Source of the DNA: Arachnopeziza araneosa
Taxonomy: Eukaryota > Ascomycota > Leotiomycetes > Helotiales > Arachnopezizaceae
Direction: 5' to 3'
Length of the DNA stretch: 64,000 nucleotides
NCBI GenBank assembly: GCA_003988855.1
Contig: QYAI01000004.1
Location: 1,100,974-1,164,973, forward strand
How positions within the stretch are numbered: the first letter of the stretch is position 1; every line of letters starts with the position of its first letter. The translations under genes were made by a program, and so were the position numbers. The notes under the pieces were generated by a model, which was not told where the DNA came from, did not search any database, and saw only the letters and a program-made list of their open reading frames with translations. Of this stretch, positions 45,904 to 57,102 are shown one piece after another.

Positions 45904-47742
45904 TGTTGAAGGGAATATATTTTGGGTTGAATGTGCTTTGGAGAGGATGAGGAGTATAAGAAAAATGCCTGCAAGTATCAACCAGTCATGTGACTGGATA
46001 AATCCCGAAGGAGGCCGAAAGCGAGCACAGTTTTACGTGAGTTGGCTTAAAGCTCACCACTCTTTTGGTACATCATTTCGATTGTACCATACCACTGACG
46101 CCCAGGCGCAAAATCCAGCTTCTCAAGTTGGACATCTAAAGTCAGTTCATAAATCGTTAAATCCCATTGTAATCCAACTGAGCTGATACGCTCTGTTTTG
46201 TTCTTGGTCATGTTCATGCTGCTACTCTTGTAAACTGTTGTTGTGGCACAGAAATATTGAGGAAAAAATAATTGAAGATGGGACAAGCCCTCCGTAATCT
46301 GCCTGCACTGGAATCAAATTAACGTTGTTCCGAAGCCAGATACTTGTGTTCATATTCACGGATTCACTTACCCATCACCAAATCCACACACATACATGAA
46401 AGTGAAAACGCGTCTATTTTCTGTCATCCTCGCTTACTCTACTGCCTCTAGAACGCGGAGCTAAAAAAAAAAAAAAAAAGACAATAAATCGGGCTCAGCA
46501 GCAAAAGAGTTATTCGAATAGCGCAGTCCAGGCCACCGCCTGGCAAGATCAGTATTCCTTAATCTCCACCAACATAAGTAACCCCAAGTCTTGAATGGCT
46601 ACTAGCAGGTAAATACCACCTGGTGCCGGCTCCGCTTGTTAGAAATGGGGATTGAGCGTCCCCACTCTACCAGCAACTTGTGGCCTCTATTGGAATTGGG
46701 ACAGAAATTCTTATTTAAATTTATATGGGTATGTTGGGAAGGCTGAGAAGTTCGGAGTGAATTTGGCTACCGGTAAGCGGAGGTTCGGGAGAATCATTTC
46801 CCTTCTATTTCACAACAATATTCACGGTTGTCGAGATGATTGGACTAGTAGTGCAGAGAATGTGTCAATCTGGTCTTGGGTAACATAAATTGGATTTACG
46901 CATTCAAGAGCTGAAGCTCCCTGCTTTTAATGTTTCAGGTAAAAGTTGTATCCATCTCAAATAAGATTAATGTAAATCAAGTTTGTGAACTAAAAGATCG
47001 TCTCATTCTATAGAAAATGTCTGAGAGTTACCAACCAAAAAATTTAGACTCATGCATCGCAACTTTGTCACAAATGAAGACCAGGCCGGCTGCATCTGAT
47101 TGTATTTGACTTCCTTCTCCAACTTAACTATCCTCTGTATGAGCATCCTCTCCATGACCCACAGGGTGAGATCATGGTGAGAAAGGTAAGTATTCACACA
47201 AGCGGTCGAAACCAGAGTGCGGACAACTATTCAATCAAGCAGCGGCGACCGGTCCCCTTCAGAAAGAGAAACCACCAAGGCCCGAAAGGTTAAATCCTAA
47301 AGTAGAAGGCATGGTCGGTCAGCAGAGACGCCAAGCTAGCAGGAAATCGAAATTAAGAAGGAGTGATCGATGTTGTAACGATAAGGCTCGATATCGATCA
47401 CTATTGTCACGTCAGTAACAAACCTCTTTTTGCGATGAGATGGGAATGGAAGAAAAGAGTGTCGAAAAATAGGAATGTGGAAACTATTGTACAAGCCCAA
47501 TCCATGAGCGCCATTTGGGTCGGGTATCATGCCATCTTTTCTCAACGCCAGAAGAATGCCACTCCAATTTCATAATAATCTCATACTCATCTTCCTTAGC
47601 GAGGTAATATCAAGTCGACCAAATGAAGCAAAACGAGAAGCAAATCATGACCCGAGACGTCGATCGATACACTGAACCCGTAGTGTTGATGAAGCACGAA
47701 TGCAACTCAACAAAGGTCTACAACAAGGGTAGGTGTCGAGGA
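45904..47742. other. Intergenic, 1.8 kb
   Basis: No gene supported. A poly-A run of about 18 bases lies at ~46463-46480. Short frames at 46652-47892 show no domains. Confidence 0.5.
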
Positions 47743-50263
47743 TCAGACAGGGCCAAAGAGTATCTCGTGGATATGGCGAAGGTGTTCACGCTGAAGTTTG
47801 AAGGACTTATAATTTCCACCAATAATACAGTCCAGAATGCTAGCACTTTGGCGTTTATCAGAACGTTGCAAATCGGCCATACGAGCCTGTAGAGTTTTAT
47901 ATGACTTGGAGAAAGCATCACAGATCCTAGGAGTATTTGATGAGCCGCCAGCAATATCGTTATCAGGATTGTTGGGATCAATGATAGTGAACTTCTCCGT
48001 GGGCCCTCTATAAGTTTTGGTATGACCCATGTGAGCCTGATCAATAGTTAGCCTGAAGATGTCGTTATTTTGAGCTTCACTTACCTTTGACACATATTCA
48101 GGAGGGTTAACCGAAATAGCAGTCGTGAGCGTGTTAAACTGATTGCCATAAAGGTCGAGGAATTCCATAAGGATCTCACCAAGATGGTGCTCAGGTATCA
48201 TAGTTCGACTCTGGACCTGTGGCATCTGTTGGAGAAGACTTACCACAAGACAAGTAACAGAGAAGCCACCAATCCCGCCATTAACAGGTTCGTTCAATCC
48301 TCTCATAGCAAGAAGGTGTTTAAGAAGCGTGACAAGGATTGGCATAGCAGGAAACGTGATTTTCCACTCCTGGAAAGTCTTATTGGCAATCAAGCCTGTG
48401 TCGTTTTCGAAGGAGATGTCAACTTTTAAGCCGGTGAGTCTGTCAACATATTTGACAAGAGGAACCTTAGCTTTAGCGATAGTTTCGACCTGATTCTTCA
48501 GGGCAAGACCCTCTGTGCGCAAAAAGGCACCGAACTTATACAGCTGCTTTTGGCCGGAGAAGATACCCCTACCTCCATTCATGAAATCATGTGATACCAT
48601 CACAAGATCCATGTCGGCAGTTGGGAGATATAAGCCAGCTGGGAAGGAGCCAAAAGAACGAATACTACCCTTGCCGTCAAATCTCTTCTCAATTCTGTCT
48701 TGTAGGTCGTCAATCAGTTTGGTTCGAATGAGTTGCTCAAATGCTCGAGGTTTGATGTAGTGATACCAGTCCATAATCTCTTTGTGAAGCCTATCAAATT
48801 CTTAGCTTGTAAAACTTTCGACACGTACTTGTGACTTACCAAACACCCATGCTGGCTGAGTCAGAATGATCAGGACCCATCCATGGGCAACTATCTTCGC
48901 CACTGACACGGGTCCAAAAGGAAACAATCTTGCCAGAAGCGGGTGGTTTCTTGCCAAAACTAGGTTCATAGATATCCGGAGGAGGCTTGATCTCGTCTCT
49001 GCTAGTTCGCTTTCGACTACCAAGTGCAGGATCAGAGGTAAGGTCGATGACGACAGGTTTCTTACCTTGAGCATTCCGAGCAGCTCGGTCTGTCCTAGCT
49101 GCTACACTCTTCGGTTGAGCAATTGGCCGAGGCTCAATTTTTGGGGCGGGAAGCTTTCCTGATTGATCATTGATTGCATTCCATGTGGCAGCATTCTGCT
49201 CTTGGTCATGTTGAGCACCGTTCGAGCGAGTTGAACGAGGACCTGTTGGAGCGCCATGAACGCCAATACCGCTTTCTGGCTTCATGCCGTCGTCCTGTTG
49301 ATCATCACCGAAATCGAATGATATAAAATCATCTGTAGCCGCTCCAGTGTTAGTTGAGCTATCAGTAGTGACTCGAGCCTTGCGGATCAACTTGACAATA
49401 TCCTTCTTTCGTTGAGATTCGTCGACAGGAGGTAAGACTGTGTATGGATCAGGGTTAGACCAACGAGGAACGCTGTCACCATCCGCAGCCTTGGTATCCA
49501 TTCGAGACTTTTTGTTTGGTTGGTCATCACCTTCAATCTCGGAAATGTCCATTTCAGCCTCGTCGCTATCGGAAAGCTCCTCCATAGGTACGTATTTGAC
49601 TGCTTTGCCCGTCTCCTCATCCATGCCGTGCATCAACTCTGGCGTCGGTGCGCGGTTGGTCTTGAGGAAATCTCGATCCGAGGCCATTCTTGGGCCACCA
49701 CGACCACGCCAGCCTCCACCGCGATTGCCTTGGTTTTGTCTACGATTGCCACTGTCTCGTGGATGATATCGTTGACGAGGAGATCGAGGTCGTGCAGCTT
49801 GGTTATAGTCGAGGCCAGCAGGAGCATCATATCTGAAATCGAAGCTATCATCGCGACCACCTTCAGCAGGGCGATAGGAGTCGGAAGCGCGATACGAATT
49901 GTGGTCGTCAGAACGACGGTCATCTCGAGGACTAAAACCTGGTCGGTATGACCTATCGTCATAGGACGAAGGACCAGGCGCATCGTAGGAAGGACGGTAC
50001 GAGTTCGTTCCTGGAGGTCCGCGATCGTAGGGAGGTGGCGACCGATCATATGAGGGTCTGTACGAGCCACCTCCGAATTCACGGACTGGTGGTCTTGGAG
50101 GAGGGTTGTTGTTGGGGCGATAAGACTCACCAGCGCCCATGCTGAAGGTGGTGCCCGTTTTGTAATTGGCACTTTGAGGTTGAGGGCGAGGAGGCAATCC
50201 GCGAGGAAGAGGTGGTTGTCGCGACATGGTTGCCGTGTTTGCCTTCTTCTTTCGGTTTGTCAT
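47743..50263 (-). CDS. TRF4: TRF4/Cid14-type nuclear poly(A) polymerase
   Basis: Exons 50263-48840, 48790-48085 and 48036-47743 encode 807 residues. This is the non-canonical poly(A) polymerase of the TRAMP complex, which oligoadenylates aberrant nuclear RNAs for exosome decay. The first ~470 residues are disordered: SYRPSYD-like repeats, an RGG patch (NRGGGWRGRGGPR) and acidic stretches. The nucleotidyltransferase core begins at VWLHKEIMDWY, restored by the first intron, and contains FGSFPAGLYLPTADMDLV with the catalytic Asp pair. The PAP-associated region follows (GIGGFSVTCLVVSLLQ, FTIIDPNNPDNDIAGGS). The last intron (48084-48037) is exactly 48 nt, has no stop in frame and sits before this region. 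I start at 50263; an in-frame ATG 12 codons later (50227) is possible. Confidence 0.95.
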
Positions 50264-50877
50264 GATTGAGAAAAGAGAGATGAAGGAAAAGTCAACGCGA
50301 CAAGACCTGGAAATAAAATTTCCGAAATGGGACAAGCGCAAAACTTATCACCACGTGACCCGGGGCAAGGCAAGGCGTCGGATGGAAAAGTCGATTCCTG
50401 TCTCTCGTGGGAATGTGTTTTTTCTAAGACAATCATAACAAATATGAACCCCCTTGCTGAACAACGCTGCTTGACTTGACATATGGTGACTGTCGCACTT
50501 CTAATTATCCAGCCCTGCCACAACACAACTCTATTCATGCAAGGCTACGTGCAGCCATGTGATGCCGAGGGAAGCCGAATCCAGTGGACATTACCATGTC
50601 GCTGCTTGTTGTTTTTCGACTGCTCTTTTTGTCCTAATAAATTCTTAATCCTATTTCAATACGCCCTCGTCTCTTTTACAACAGATTTAACATCCGTAAT
50701 GTTTCATCCAGCCTCTTGAGATGGTTCTCAAGGACCTCGTGACGCACGTAATAGGCTTGTGTATGCCTCGCGGCGAGGCCTAATGACGCAGGTTTAGATG
50801 GCTGCTTTCGTGAGCTCTACGCGAAACACGACAACAATGACCATCTTCTCTAATTCTTACTATAGGATACCCCGTGG
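50264..50877. other. Divergent promoter region between TRF4 and the peroxin gene
   Basis: 614 bp between two start codons on opposite strands. No additional gene supported. Confidence 0.6.
50352..50357. promoter_or_regulatory. CACGTG motif in the TRF4/peroxin divergent promoter
   Basis: CCACGTGACC lies 89 bp upstream of the TRF4 start codon. A single short match; proximity to the start makes it somewhat more credible than elsewhere. Confidence 0.3.
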
Positions 50878-52650
50878 ATGATGTCTTCAACACCGTCTTC
50901 CTCCCGCCGAGATGAAGATGGCGACTACCACGATCCAAATCCGCCAACCATAGCCGCTTTCTCTCCCGTTACCCTCTCGCATAATACCATCACGAATAAG
51001 CAACGGAGCACAATTCTGGTACATCAGAAATCACCTCTCCTAATAGCGACGCCTCCGCAGATTACAAGAGCATTAGCATATTCACACCCGTTCTTGTTGC
51101 CGCTAAACCAGTTTTTGGGATTGCTAACCTGGACGAGCGATGATCCGTGGGAGAGCTTTTTGCTCGTTGCAGCATTCTGGGGGCTAGTGCTATATGGAGA
51201 TGTAGTAATGCGCTTTGCCGGCCCGGTTGTAGTTGTAATGGGTTTGATACTGGGCATGTATTCACGACGGTATTCTCCATTGTCGTCAACCGGCTGGTCC
51301 GTTGGGGAGAAGCAGAATCAGAAGAAAGGACACAAGAAAGCCGACTCCGAGATCACAAACACGAAACATCAAAAAACTCTTGATGATATAGTGGAAACAC
51401 TCAAGATTTTTACCTCACGTTGTAATATACTACTGGACCCTCTCCTCGAACTCACTGATTTTCTCTCTACCCAAAGAACAGCTACATCCGCAACCACAAG
51501 ACCAGCGCTTACCACCCTTCTAATAAGAATACTTCTCGTCACACCTCTCTGGATAGTCCTAACCCTCCCTCCTATTCAGATCATCACCACCAAGCGTATA
51601 TCTCTCTTCACAGGCACCGTCTTCCTAACGTGGCACTCAAGACCAAATCGAGTTGCTCGTGCTATTCTATGGCGTTCTGCTCTTGTGCGTCAAACTTGCT
51701 CCATTGTCACTGGGCTCCATCTCACCGATACATTGACCCCTCCTCCACCATCTGATCCACAAGACAAGCCTGAAGTCCCACCAAGGCAGCAGTCGAAACA
51801 TCAAGAAAAAGCTTCACTAGCCGTTTCTGCAGCAGCTAAGAGGAGGCCGGATGCGCCCGGTGTTAGATTTACCTTCATTCTATACGAGAATCAACGACGA
51901 TGGGTGGGGTTGGGCTGGACCACTTCTCTATTTGCGTACGAGAGAGCAGCATGGACAGATGAACATCTCAATGCAGCTCCAGCAAAAGAAGATTTTGAAC
52001 TCCCTGATGTAGAAGACGGTGCTGCGCGCTGGAGGTGGGCCGAAGGGAGTCAATGGCGTGTTGAAGGAGCCTTGGACACTGATGAGGGGGGTCTTAAAGC
52101 TAAAGAAGGGAGCACTGATGGTGGACAAGGCTGGATTTATTACGACAATAAGGTGAGTTGTCAACTTCTACTCACTATTTAGTTAACAGTTCAATAGTGG
52201 CAAAATGGTCGCAGAGGCCAAGATGGATGGGGACGATATACCCGCCGTAGGAAGTGGTACCGTGATGCAGAACTAGTAGAAGTCTCCGCCTCGACAGAAA
52301 TCACCCCTTCACCCACCCCATCTATGAACTCTCCTAACATTACCCCAATGAGACCTACCGCCTCAACTGAGGAGCCACAGTCGGTGCCAGATAGCACTCC
52401 TATTCATGCTGCCAGCGTGAAAGATATTGATGCCGCCAGTATAAAGAGTAAAGCCGGAAGCTCCTTTGAAAAGGATAGTTATTTGAAGGGGTTCAGACCG
52501 GGAGATCTGAGAAGGAGAGGAACAGGTGGGAGTAGGAGGAGTAGTATGAGTGTGCATAGTTCTGTACGAACGGGAAGCGATGATGATGTAGCTGATTCAC
52601 GAGGAGGCGGTTGGGGCATTAGTGATGATGCCAGGATGGGATTGGAATGA
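50878..52650 (+). CDS. Pex24/Pex30-type peroxin with dysferlin-like C-terminal domain
   Basis: Exons 50878-52152 and 52198-52650 (45-nt intron, phase 0) encode 575 residues. Residues ~75-130 contain a hairpin of hydrophobic segments (SFLLVAAFWGLVLYG, GPVVVVMGLILGM), with another pair at ~220-255. The domain at ~320-465 has dysferlin-like hallmarks: FILYENQRRWVGLGWTTSLF in its first half (DysFN type) and GWIYYDNKWQ, restored across the intron, in its second (DysFC type), with RRKWYRDAELVE after it. This layout is that of yeast Pex28-Pex32 / Pex23-like proteins, ER and peroxisome membrane proteins that control peroxisome number and ER contact sites. A Ser-rich disordered tail follows. Which paralogue it is cannot be decided. 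Confidence 0.92.
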
Positions 52651-52976
52651 AGGAATGACTAAACAGCTGGCAAATCAATTGACAGGCGCTTCTGGACTGC
52701 ATGGAGTAGGAGCGGGAAATAATACCAATTGATCATGTTCAATAATAAATTTAAGTACTGAATATAAGTTATCATCGAGGATTTGACTTGTTTTTTGCAT
52801 TATAGTCTGTCTATTCTGCATTCTCAACTCTCCCTCTTTCTCATCGTAGTGAGGGTTGAGGGAGCTGACGTTCTTTTCTATGATTACATACCTAAATCCA
52901 ATTAGATCCGGATTCAATCCCATTTTCATTCACTCCAACCATGCATGCGCAACCAGACAAACCGAACCTTGGTCAT
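52651..52976. other. Short convergent intergenic
   Basis: Two 3' UTRs facing each other; no gene supported. Confidence 0.6.
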
Positions 52977-54055
52977 TTACAAACCCTTTCCCTTCTCCGT
53001 CAAAACCTTCGCACCACCCGCCGAAAAGACACCCATGACACCGAGTCCCACATAGAACAACGCCAGAGGATAAGCTACCAACCAGCGCATACCCGTCATC
53101 CGACCCACGGCGCAGAACATCGCAGAGCTGGAGTACGTACACCATACGATCGCCAGACTGGTCAGGACGTAACCCAGCATGCCATCCATGGGGAGGACCA
53201 CCCCGACTGCGCTGGTCATGACGAGAGGGAGGAGACAGTAGCCTATGACGCTGGCGCTGCGGAAGTAGGTCAGGGTTGAGGGTTGTGTGTTTGGATCTGG
53301 AGGTGGGGACATGAGGGATAGGATGGTATGGAGCGCAAAGGAACCGATGAGCATTAGCCCGTAGATGTAGCCGAAGTGGACTTTGCCCGCGAAGAGGAGG
53401 AGGGTGCCGAAGAGGAAGAAGAAAAGGATGGGCCCTGCCAAGTCGGAGTCATCCATGATATGTTGGTCCATTCGAGCGAAAGGATTCAGAACTGCTAATG
53501 TCTGTTTCTTGTTAGTCTAGCTCATCTCATCCCGAACTCCTGGAGGAATAACCACTGAAGCTGTGAAATAAGGATACCAACCTTGGCTTTGATATGACCG
53601 AAATTAACACCCAGTTCCTCTAACAGCGGCGGTTCTCCAGGATATCCTTCTGTTCCAAATGCAGCTAACCATCCAGTTCTTAAACCACCTTGTTCTCCCA
53701 TCCTCCCACTGACTCCCGGCGCAGCACCAAAATTTCCTCCATATCCACCTGCGCCAAAAGCCGGACTCTGACCGTATCCATATGCTGCTTGAGATGGCGT
53801 CGCGTGTCCTGAGACGGGCCCGGGGGTGTAGGATGAAGGGTAGAACTGGAGGTTTTGCGCCGAGGGATTGGAGTAGGGAGGTTGCTGCGATGGGTTCTGA
53901 AAGAATTGCGCCATGGCGAAAGTGTTGTTCGCAGCGTCGCGGGGGATGTTGTAAGGCGAGCCTTGGATAAGGGAGCTTTGAGAGTCCTCAAGTGCGAGTT
54001 CGAAAGGTGTCTTCTCAGGCTCCCCGAACAGTGTTCTCTGTGCCCAGGAAATCAT
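52977..54055 (-). CDS. YIP1: Yip1-domain Golgi/ER membrane protein
   Basis: Exon 1 54055-53582 and exon 2 53501-52977 encode 332 residues; the intron (gttggt...aaacag) is phase 0 and joins HIKAK to TLAVLNPF, restoring the family block. The N-terminal ~140 residues are Gln/Pro/Gly/Tyr-rich and cytosolic. The domain starts at PPLLEELGVNFGHI, then TLAVLNPFARMDQHIMDDSDLAGP, the Yip1 (YIPF5/YIPF7) signature, and about five membrane spans to the end (ILFFFLFGTLLLFAG, VIGYCLLPLVMT, SLAIVWCTYSSSAMF, LVAYPLALFYVGLG). Yip1 binds Ypt1/Ypt31 Rab GTPases and acts in ER-to-Golgi vesicle formation. It shares a 193-bp divergent promoter with PAM16. Confidence 0.96.
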
Positions 54056-54248
54056 GGTGCCTTTGATAATAGGTGTCGATTAGTATCGGCAGTCGGCGCT
54101 TAGATAATCCGCGATAGAAAATCCGTGCTGATTGATCCGAGACAGAAAAGTTGAGGATCATCAGATTTGGTTTGCCTTTCTACTTTTTGTCGCCAACATC
54201 GACGTTGTTATTCACTCGGGGCTTGTTCGACGTGGTCTTATTCACATC

Positions 54249-54749
54249 ATGGTATGTTCCTTGTCTTTAGGAATCCCACTGTGATAATGATCGGACGATG
54301 CGATTCAATGGCAGCAGCTAATTTTCTTTCAGGCTCATCGAATAATAACCCAAGTCGTCCTCACAGGCACAAGAGTCGTCGGCCGTGCTTTCGCAGAGGC
54401 ATACAAACAAGCCTCTGCCTCCTCCCAGTATGCTCGTGCCCAAGCAAAGAGCAATCCCGGGCAAGCGCATACCTTCGGCCACTCTGGCCTCACTCTAGAA
54501 GAAGCTTGCAAGATCCTGAATGTCAAGCCGCCCCAGGGTGGGAAAGCGAACATGGAGGATGTGATGGAGAGGTTCAAGAAACTCTTTGATGTGAATGATC
54601 CGAAGAAGGGAGGGAGCTTTTACCTGCAGAGCAAAGTGTTACGGGCGAGAGAGAGGATAGAAGCCGAGGTACGACAAGCGGAGGAAAAGGTGAGTAGAGA
54701 GGCGGAACTGAAGGAAGGATGGAAACCAAAGGTTTTCAAGGACCGGTAG
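54249..54749 (+). CDS. PAM16: PAM16/TIM16, mitochondrial import motor subunit
   Basis: The coding sequence is ATG alone (54249-54251), an 81-nt intron (gtatgt...tttcag), then 54333-54749; 139 residues. Pam16 is the J-like partner of Pam18 on the matrix side of the TIM23 channel, where it controls Hsp70 (Ssc1) activity. The sequence shows the hydrophobic N terminus MAHRIITQVVLTGTRVVGRAF, then an Ala/Gln-rich stretch, and the degenerate J domain LTLEEACKILNV...DVMERFKKLFDVNDPKKGGSFYLQSKV, where the HPD of true J proteins is replaced. Without the intron the second exon has no usable ATG at the conserved N terminus, which supports the one-codon first coding exon. Length fits the family. Confidence 0.95.
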
Positions 54750-55155
54750 CCGTCAGATGAATAGTTGTGGTGGCAGGTTTGATGGAATGGCTGTTGTGGG
54801 GATGGGATTGACCATGACCGGGTGAAATGAAGACCGGCTGATGGATATCACAACTATCTTTAATGGCGCCGGACATCGACTCGAGCACGGTTGAGAATCT
54901 TCCCTCTGCATTTGACATAGCCAGGCGTTTAGGATGTATTGTGTAATGGTAGATCTGGGCGGCATCTGCATGGACCAGGTGGTCTACCTTGTATTATAAG
55001 AAGGTTTGAAGAGGAAATTCAAGCTTGTATATCAGCTTCTTATGCAATCTCTGCAAGATCAACATTTTATGCATCAGTGGATTTTTTTTATAAACCAAAG
55101 TTATCCCTCACTCTCCTTGAACTGTAGCTAATAGTTGGGAGTAGAGAGGCTTCCA
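54750..55155. other. Convergent intergenic
   Basis: 3' UTRs of PAM16 and the SDR gene; no gene supported. Confidence 0.6.
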
Positions 55156-56159
55156 TCAGCAAGCAGTATATCCACCATCAACAGAAATGGAAGCTCCAGT
55201 GATAAAACTCGCCTTATCGCTCAACAAAAAGCTCACAGTATACGCTACCTCCTCCGGAAACCCCCATCTCTTCATTGGCGCTCTTCCTGCTACGACCTCA
55301 CTCTACCATCCGTCAGCTAATCTCATATCCTATCTAAGCCCTCACTTACAATGCTACTATCCCAAGCTCCTTTCGTCATAGCCGTTTTAATCCAACCAGG
55401 AGACACACAATTTACTCTTATTCCTTCCGTCCCATAATCAATGGCATCCGACTTGGTCAATCCGAGAACCCCATGCTTAGCCATGATGTACGGGCCGAGA
55501 TTTCTCATTCCAAGATGGCTTGTAATGGAACCTGCGTTGACGATACTGCCTCTTGTTGTTAAAGGCAATCCGGTACTATTCATCATCAGCATGATTCCAA
55601 CTTTAATTTGATAAACCGAAGAAGGCGGATTACCTAACGGCCCGCTTCTCCTGCTTCATCATCTGCTTAATGATGGCCTGTTCACAGAACCAAACCCCCT
55701 TCAAATTCACACCTAAAACTTTATCCAGCTCGCCTACATCCAAATGCTCAATAGTCTCACCCGTCATCCCTACCCCGGCGCCGTTGAATGCGATATCTAG
55801 CCGTCCGAATTTCGACACCGTGGTAGCGACGGCTTTGTTGACTTCTTCTTCGACGCTGCAATTAGCGACCACGGCAATAATTGAGATAGTTGAATCAACA
55901 GCTGTTGCCGTTTTCACTGCGGTGGCGAGACTGCTTTCTGAGAGGTCTACGAGGGCGATTTGAGAGACGCCGTCGGCGATGAGTTGGAGCGCGACGGAGA
56001 GGCCGATTCCTGCTGCGGCTCCTATTTATCTCGTGAGTTTTCGAACGAGTGAGAATTGGATGCAGTAGGTACCTGTTACGAAAGCTACTCTGATTGGGTT
56101 AGTCGTTGGATCTATATAGTGCTTTAGAGGACTCACGTTTCTGGGATAAATTCTGGCAT
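55156..56159 (-). CDS. Short-chain dehydrogenase/reductase (classical SDR)
   Basis: Five exons on the minus strand, 56159-56137, 56089-56073, 56021-55634, 55575-55350 and 55302-55156, sum to 801 nt (266 residues) with every junction in phase. Exon 2 is only 17 nt. The NAD(P)-binding TGxxxGIG motif (VAFVTGAAAGIG) is assembled over three exons. Then come DLSESS, FNGAGVG (the NAG-type motif), the catalytic Ser in SIVNAGSITSHLG and YxxxK as YIMAK (~residue 170), VNCVSPGWIKTAM, and the C-terminal SFITGASISVDGGYTAC, typical for classical SDRs. An Asp after the second strand (LVDLSES) hints at NAD rather than NADP preference. Substrate unknown. No signal peptide. Confidence 0.93.
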
Positions 56160-56447
56160 CTTCTAAGATTTAATTATCAACGGCGATATAGCTTGAGAAA
56201 TATCAATATTTCACCTGGGTGAAGATGTGTTATAAATGTTTACTTGTAGGATACACAAAGGTCCTGCTGACTGCAAATCCCCGCACCTCGGCCCAATGCA
56301 AGTACTGGGAATAGGGATAGACGAGCTCACTACCAGTTTACGTTATTGACCGTTTTAGGATATTATTCATTATCAAACACTTCTCCCTAAACACGGTCCT
56401 CTCGTATACTTCGCACTCAAACGCTTCATCAGAGTCACCGCCAACTC

Positions 56448-57102
56448 CTACAACCTTCCCATTCCCCTCATCATCTTGGCCTTCCCAGCAACCTGCTGCA
56501 CCAAAACAGTCCCTCCAAAAGGGCCAACAGGGTTCGCACACTTGACAGCACACACTGCAGTCAAACCGCCAATAGCGCCGGTGCAAGTTGTCCCAGCTGG
56601 GATATCCACTACGAGAGGGAAGTCCTCGTTCGCGGCAGTGCTCTTGCCATTTGTGCCAGCGACGTTGGTCGTGATAGTCAAATCGACAAATTTAGTGTTC
56701 GTTGCATCAGCAGAGAGCTGGCAAGTAAACGGCCCGGCTCCATCAGCATTGATTTGATGGAGTGTCATGGTGAGAACGCCAGCAGTTGCTGAGACTTGAG
56801 GAATGGTTTTGCCGGTGAGTAGAATTTGTGCCGCGAGGGCGGTAGCTGCGTCGATAGCTCCTCCCTAGGAGATGTTAATAAAAAATTACAAGAGAAGATT
56901 AGGAGATGGGACTTACTGCTGTAGTCTCACCGAAGGCAGAGTTTTTGAAGATGGTTACGTCGGATTGTTGGTTCACTCCGCCAGACACAACTCCTAGCCC
57001 AGTCCCATTGCCACCGAGATCTCCAGTAGCAGTACTGATTAGGCAATGACCACTTGCTAGAGAAAGAAGACCGAAGGTCATAAGAGTTGAAACGAATAGC
57101 AT
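56448..57102 (-). CDS. GEgh16-like secreted protein
   Basis: Exon 1 57102-56917 and exon 2 56864-56448 (52-nt intron, phase 0) encode 200 residues. A signal peptide is clear (MLFVSTLMTFGLLSLASGHC); the mature protein is Gly/Thr/Ala-rich, with GDLGGNGTGLGVV near the start, QINADGAGPFTCQLSADA in the middle and a pair of later cysteines (PAGTTCTGA, AVCAVKCANPVGPFGG). This is the pattern of the Egh16/GEgh16 (Mas3-like) family of secreted fungal proteins, first found in powdery mildew and expressed during host contact. Biochemical role unknown. The family is abundant in plant-associated ascomycetes but also occurs in others, so it does not prove a pathogenic lifestyle. Confidence 0.88.

Noticed and set aside
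45904..45981. Upstream 26-codon hydrophobic extension of the MFS transporter
   Set aside because: No ATG at its start; a signal-like extension is not expected in DHA2 transporters.
46463..46480. Poly-A run as a retroelement tail
   Set aside because: No target-site duplication or reverse-transcriptase remnant beside it; a plain homopolymer.
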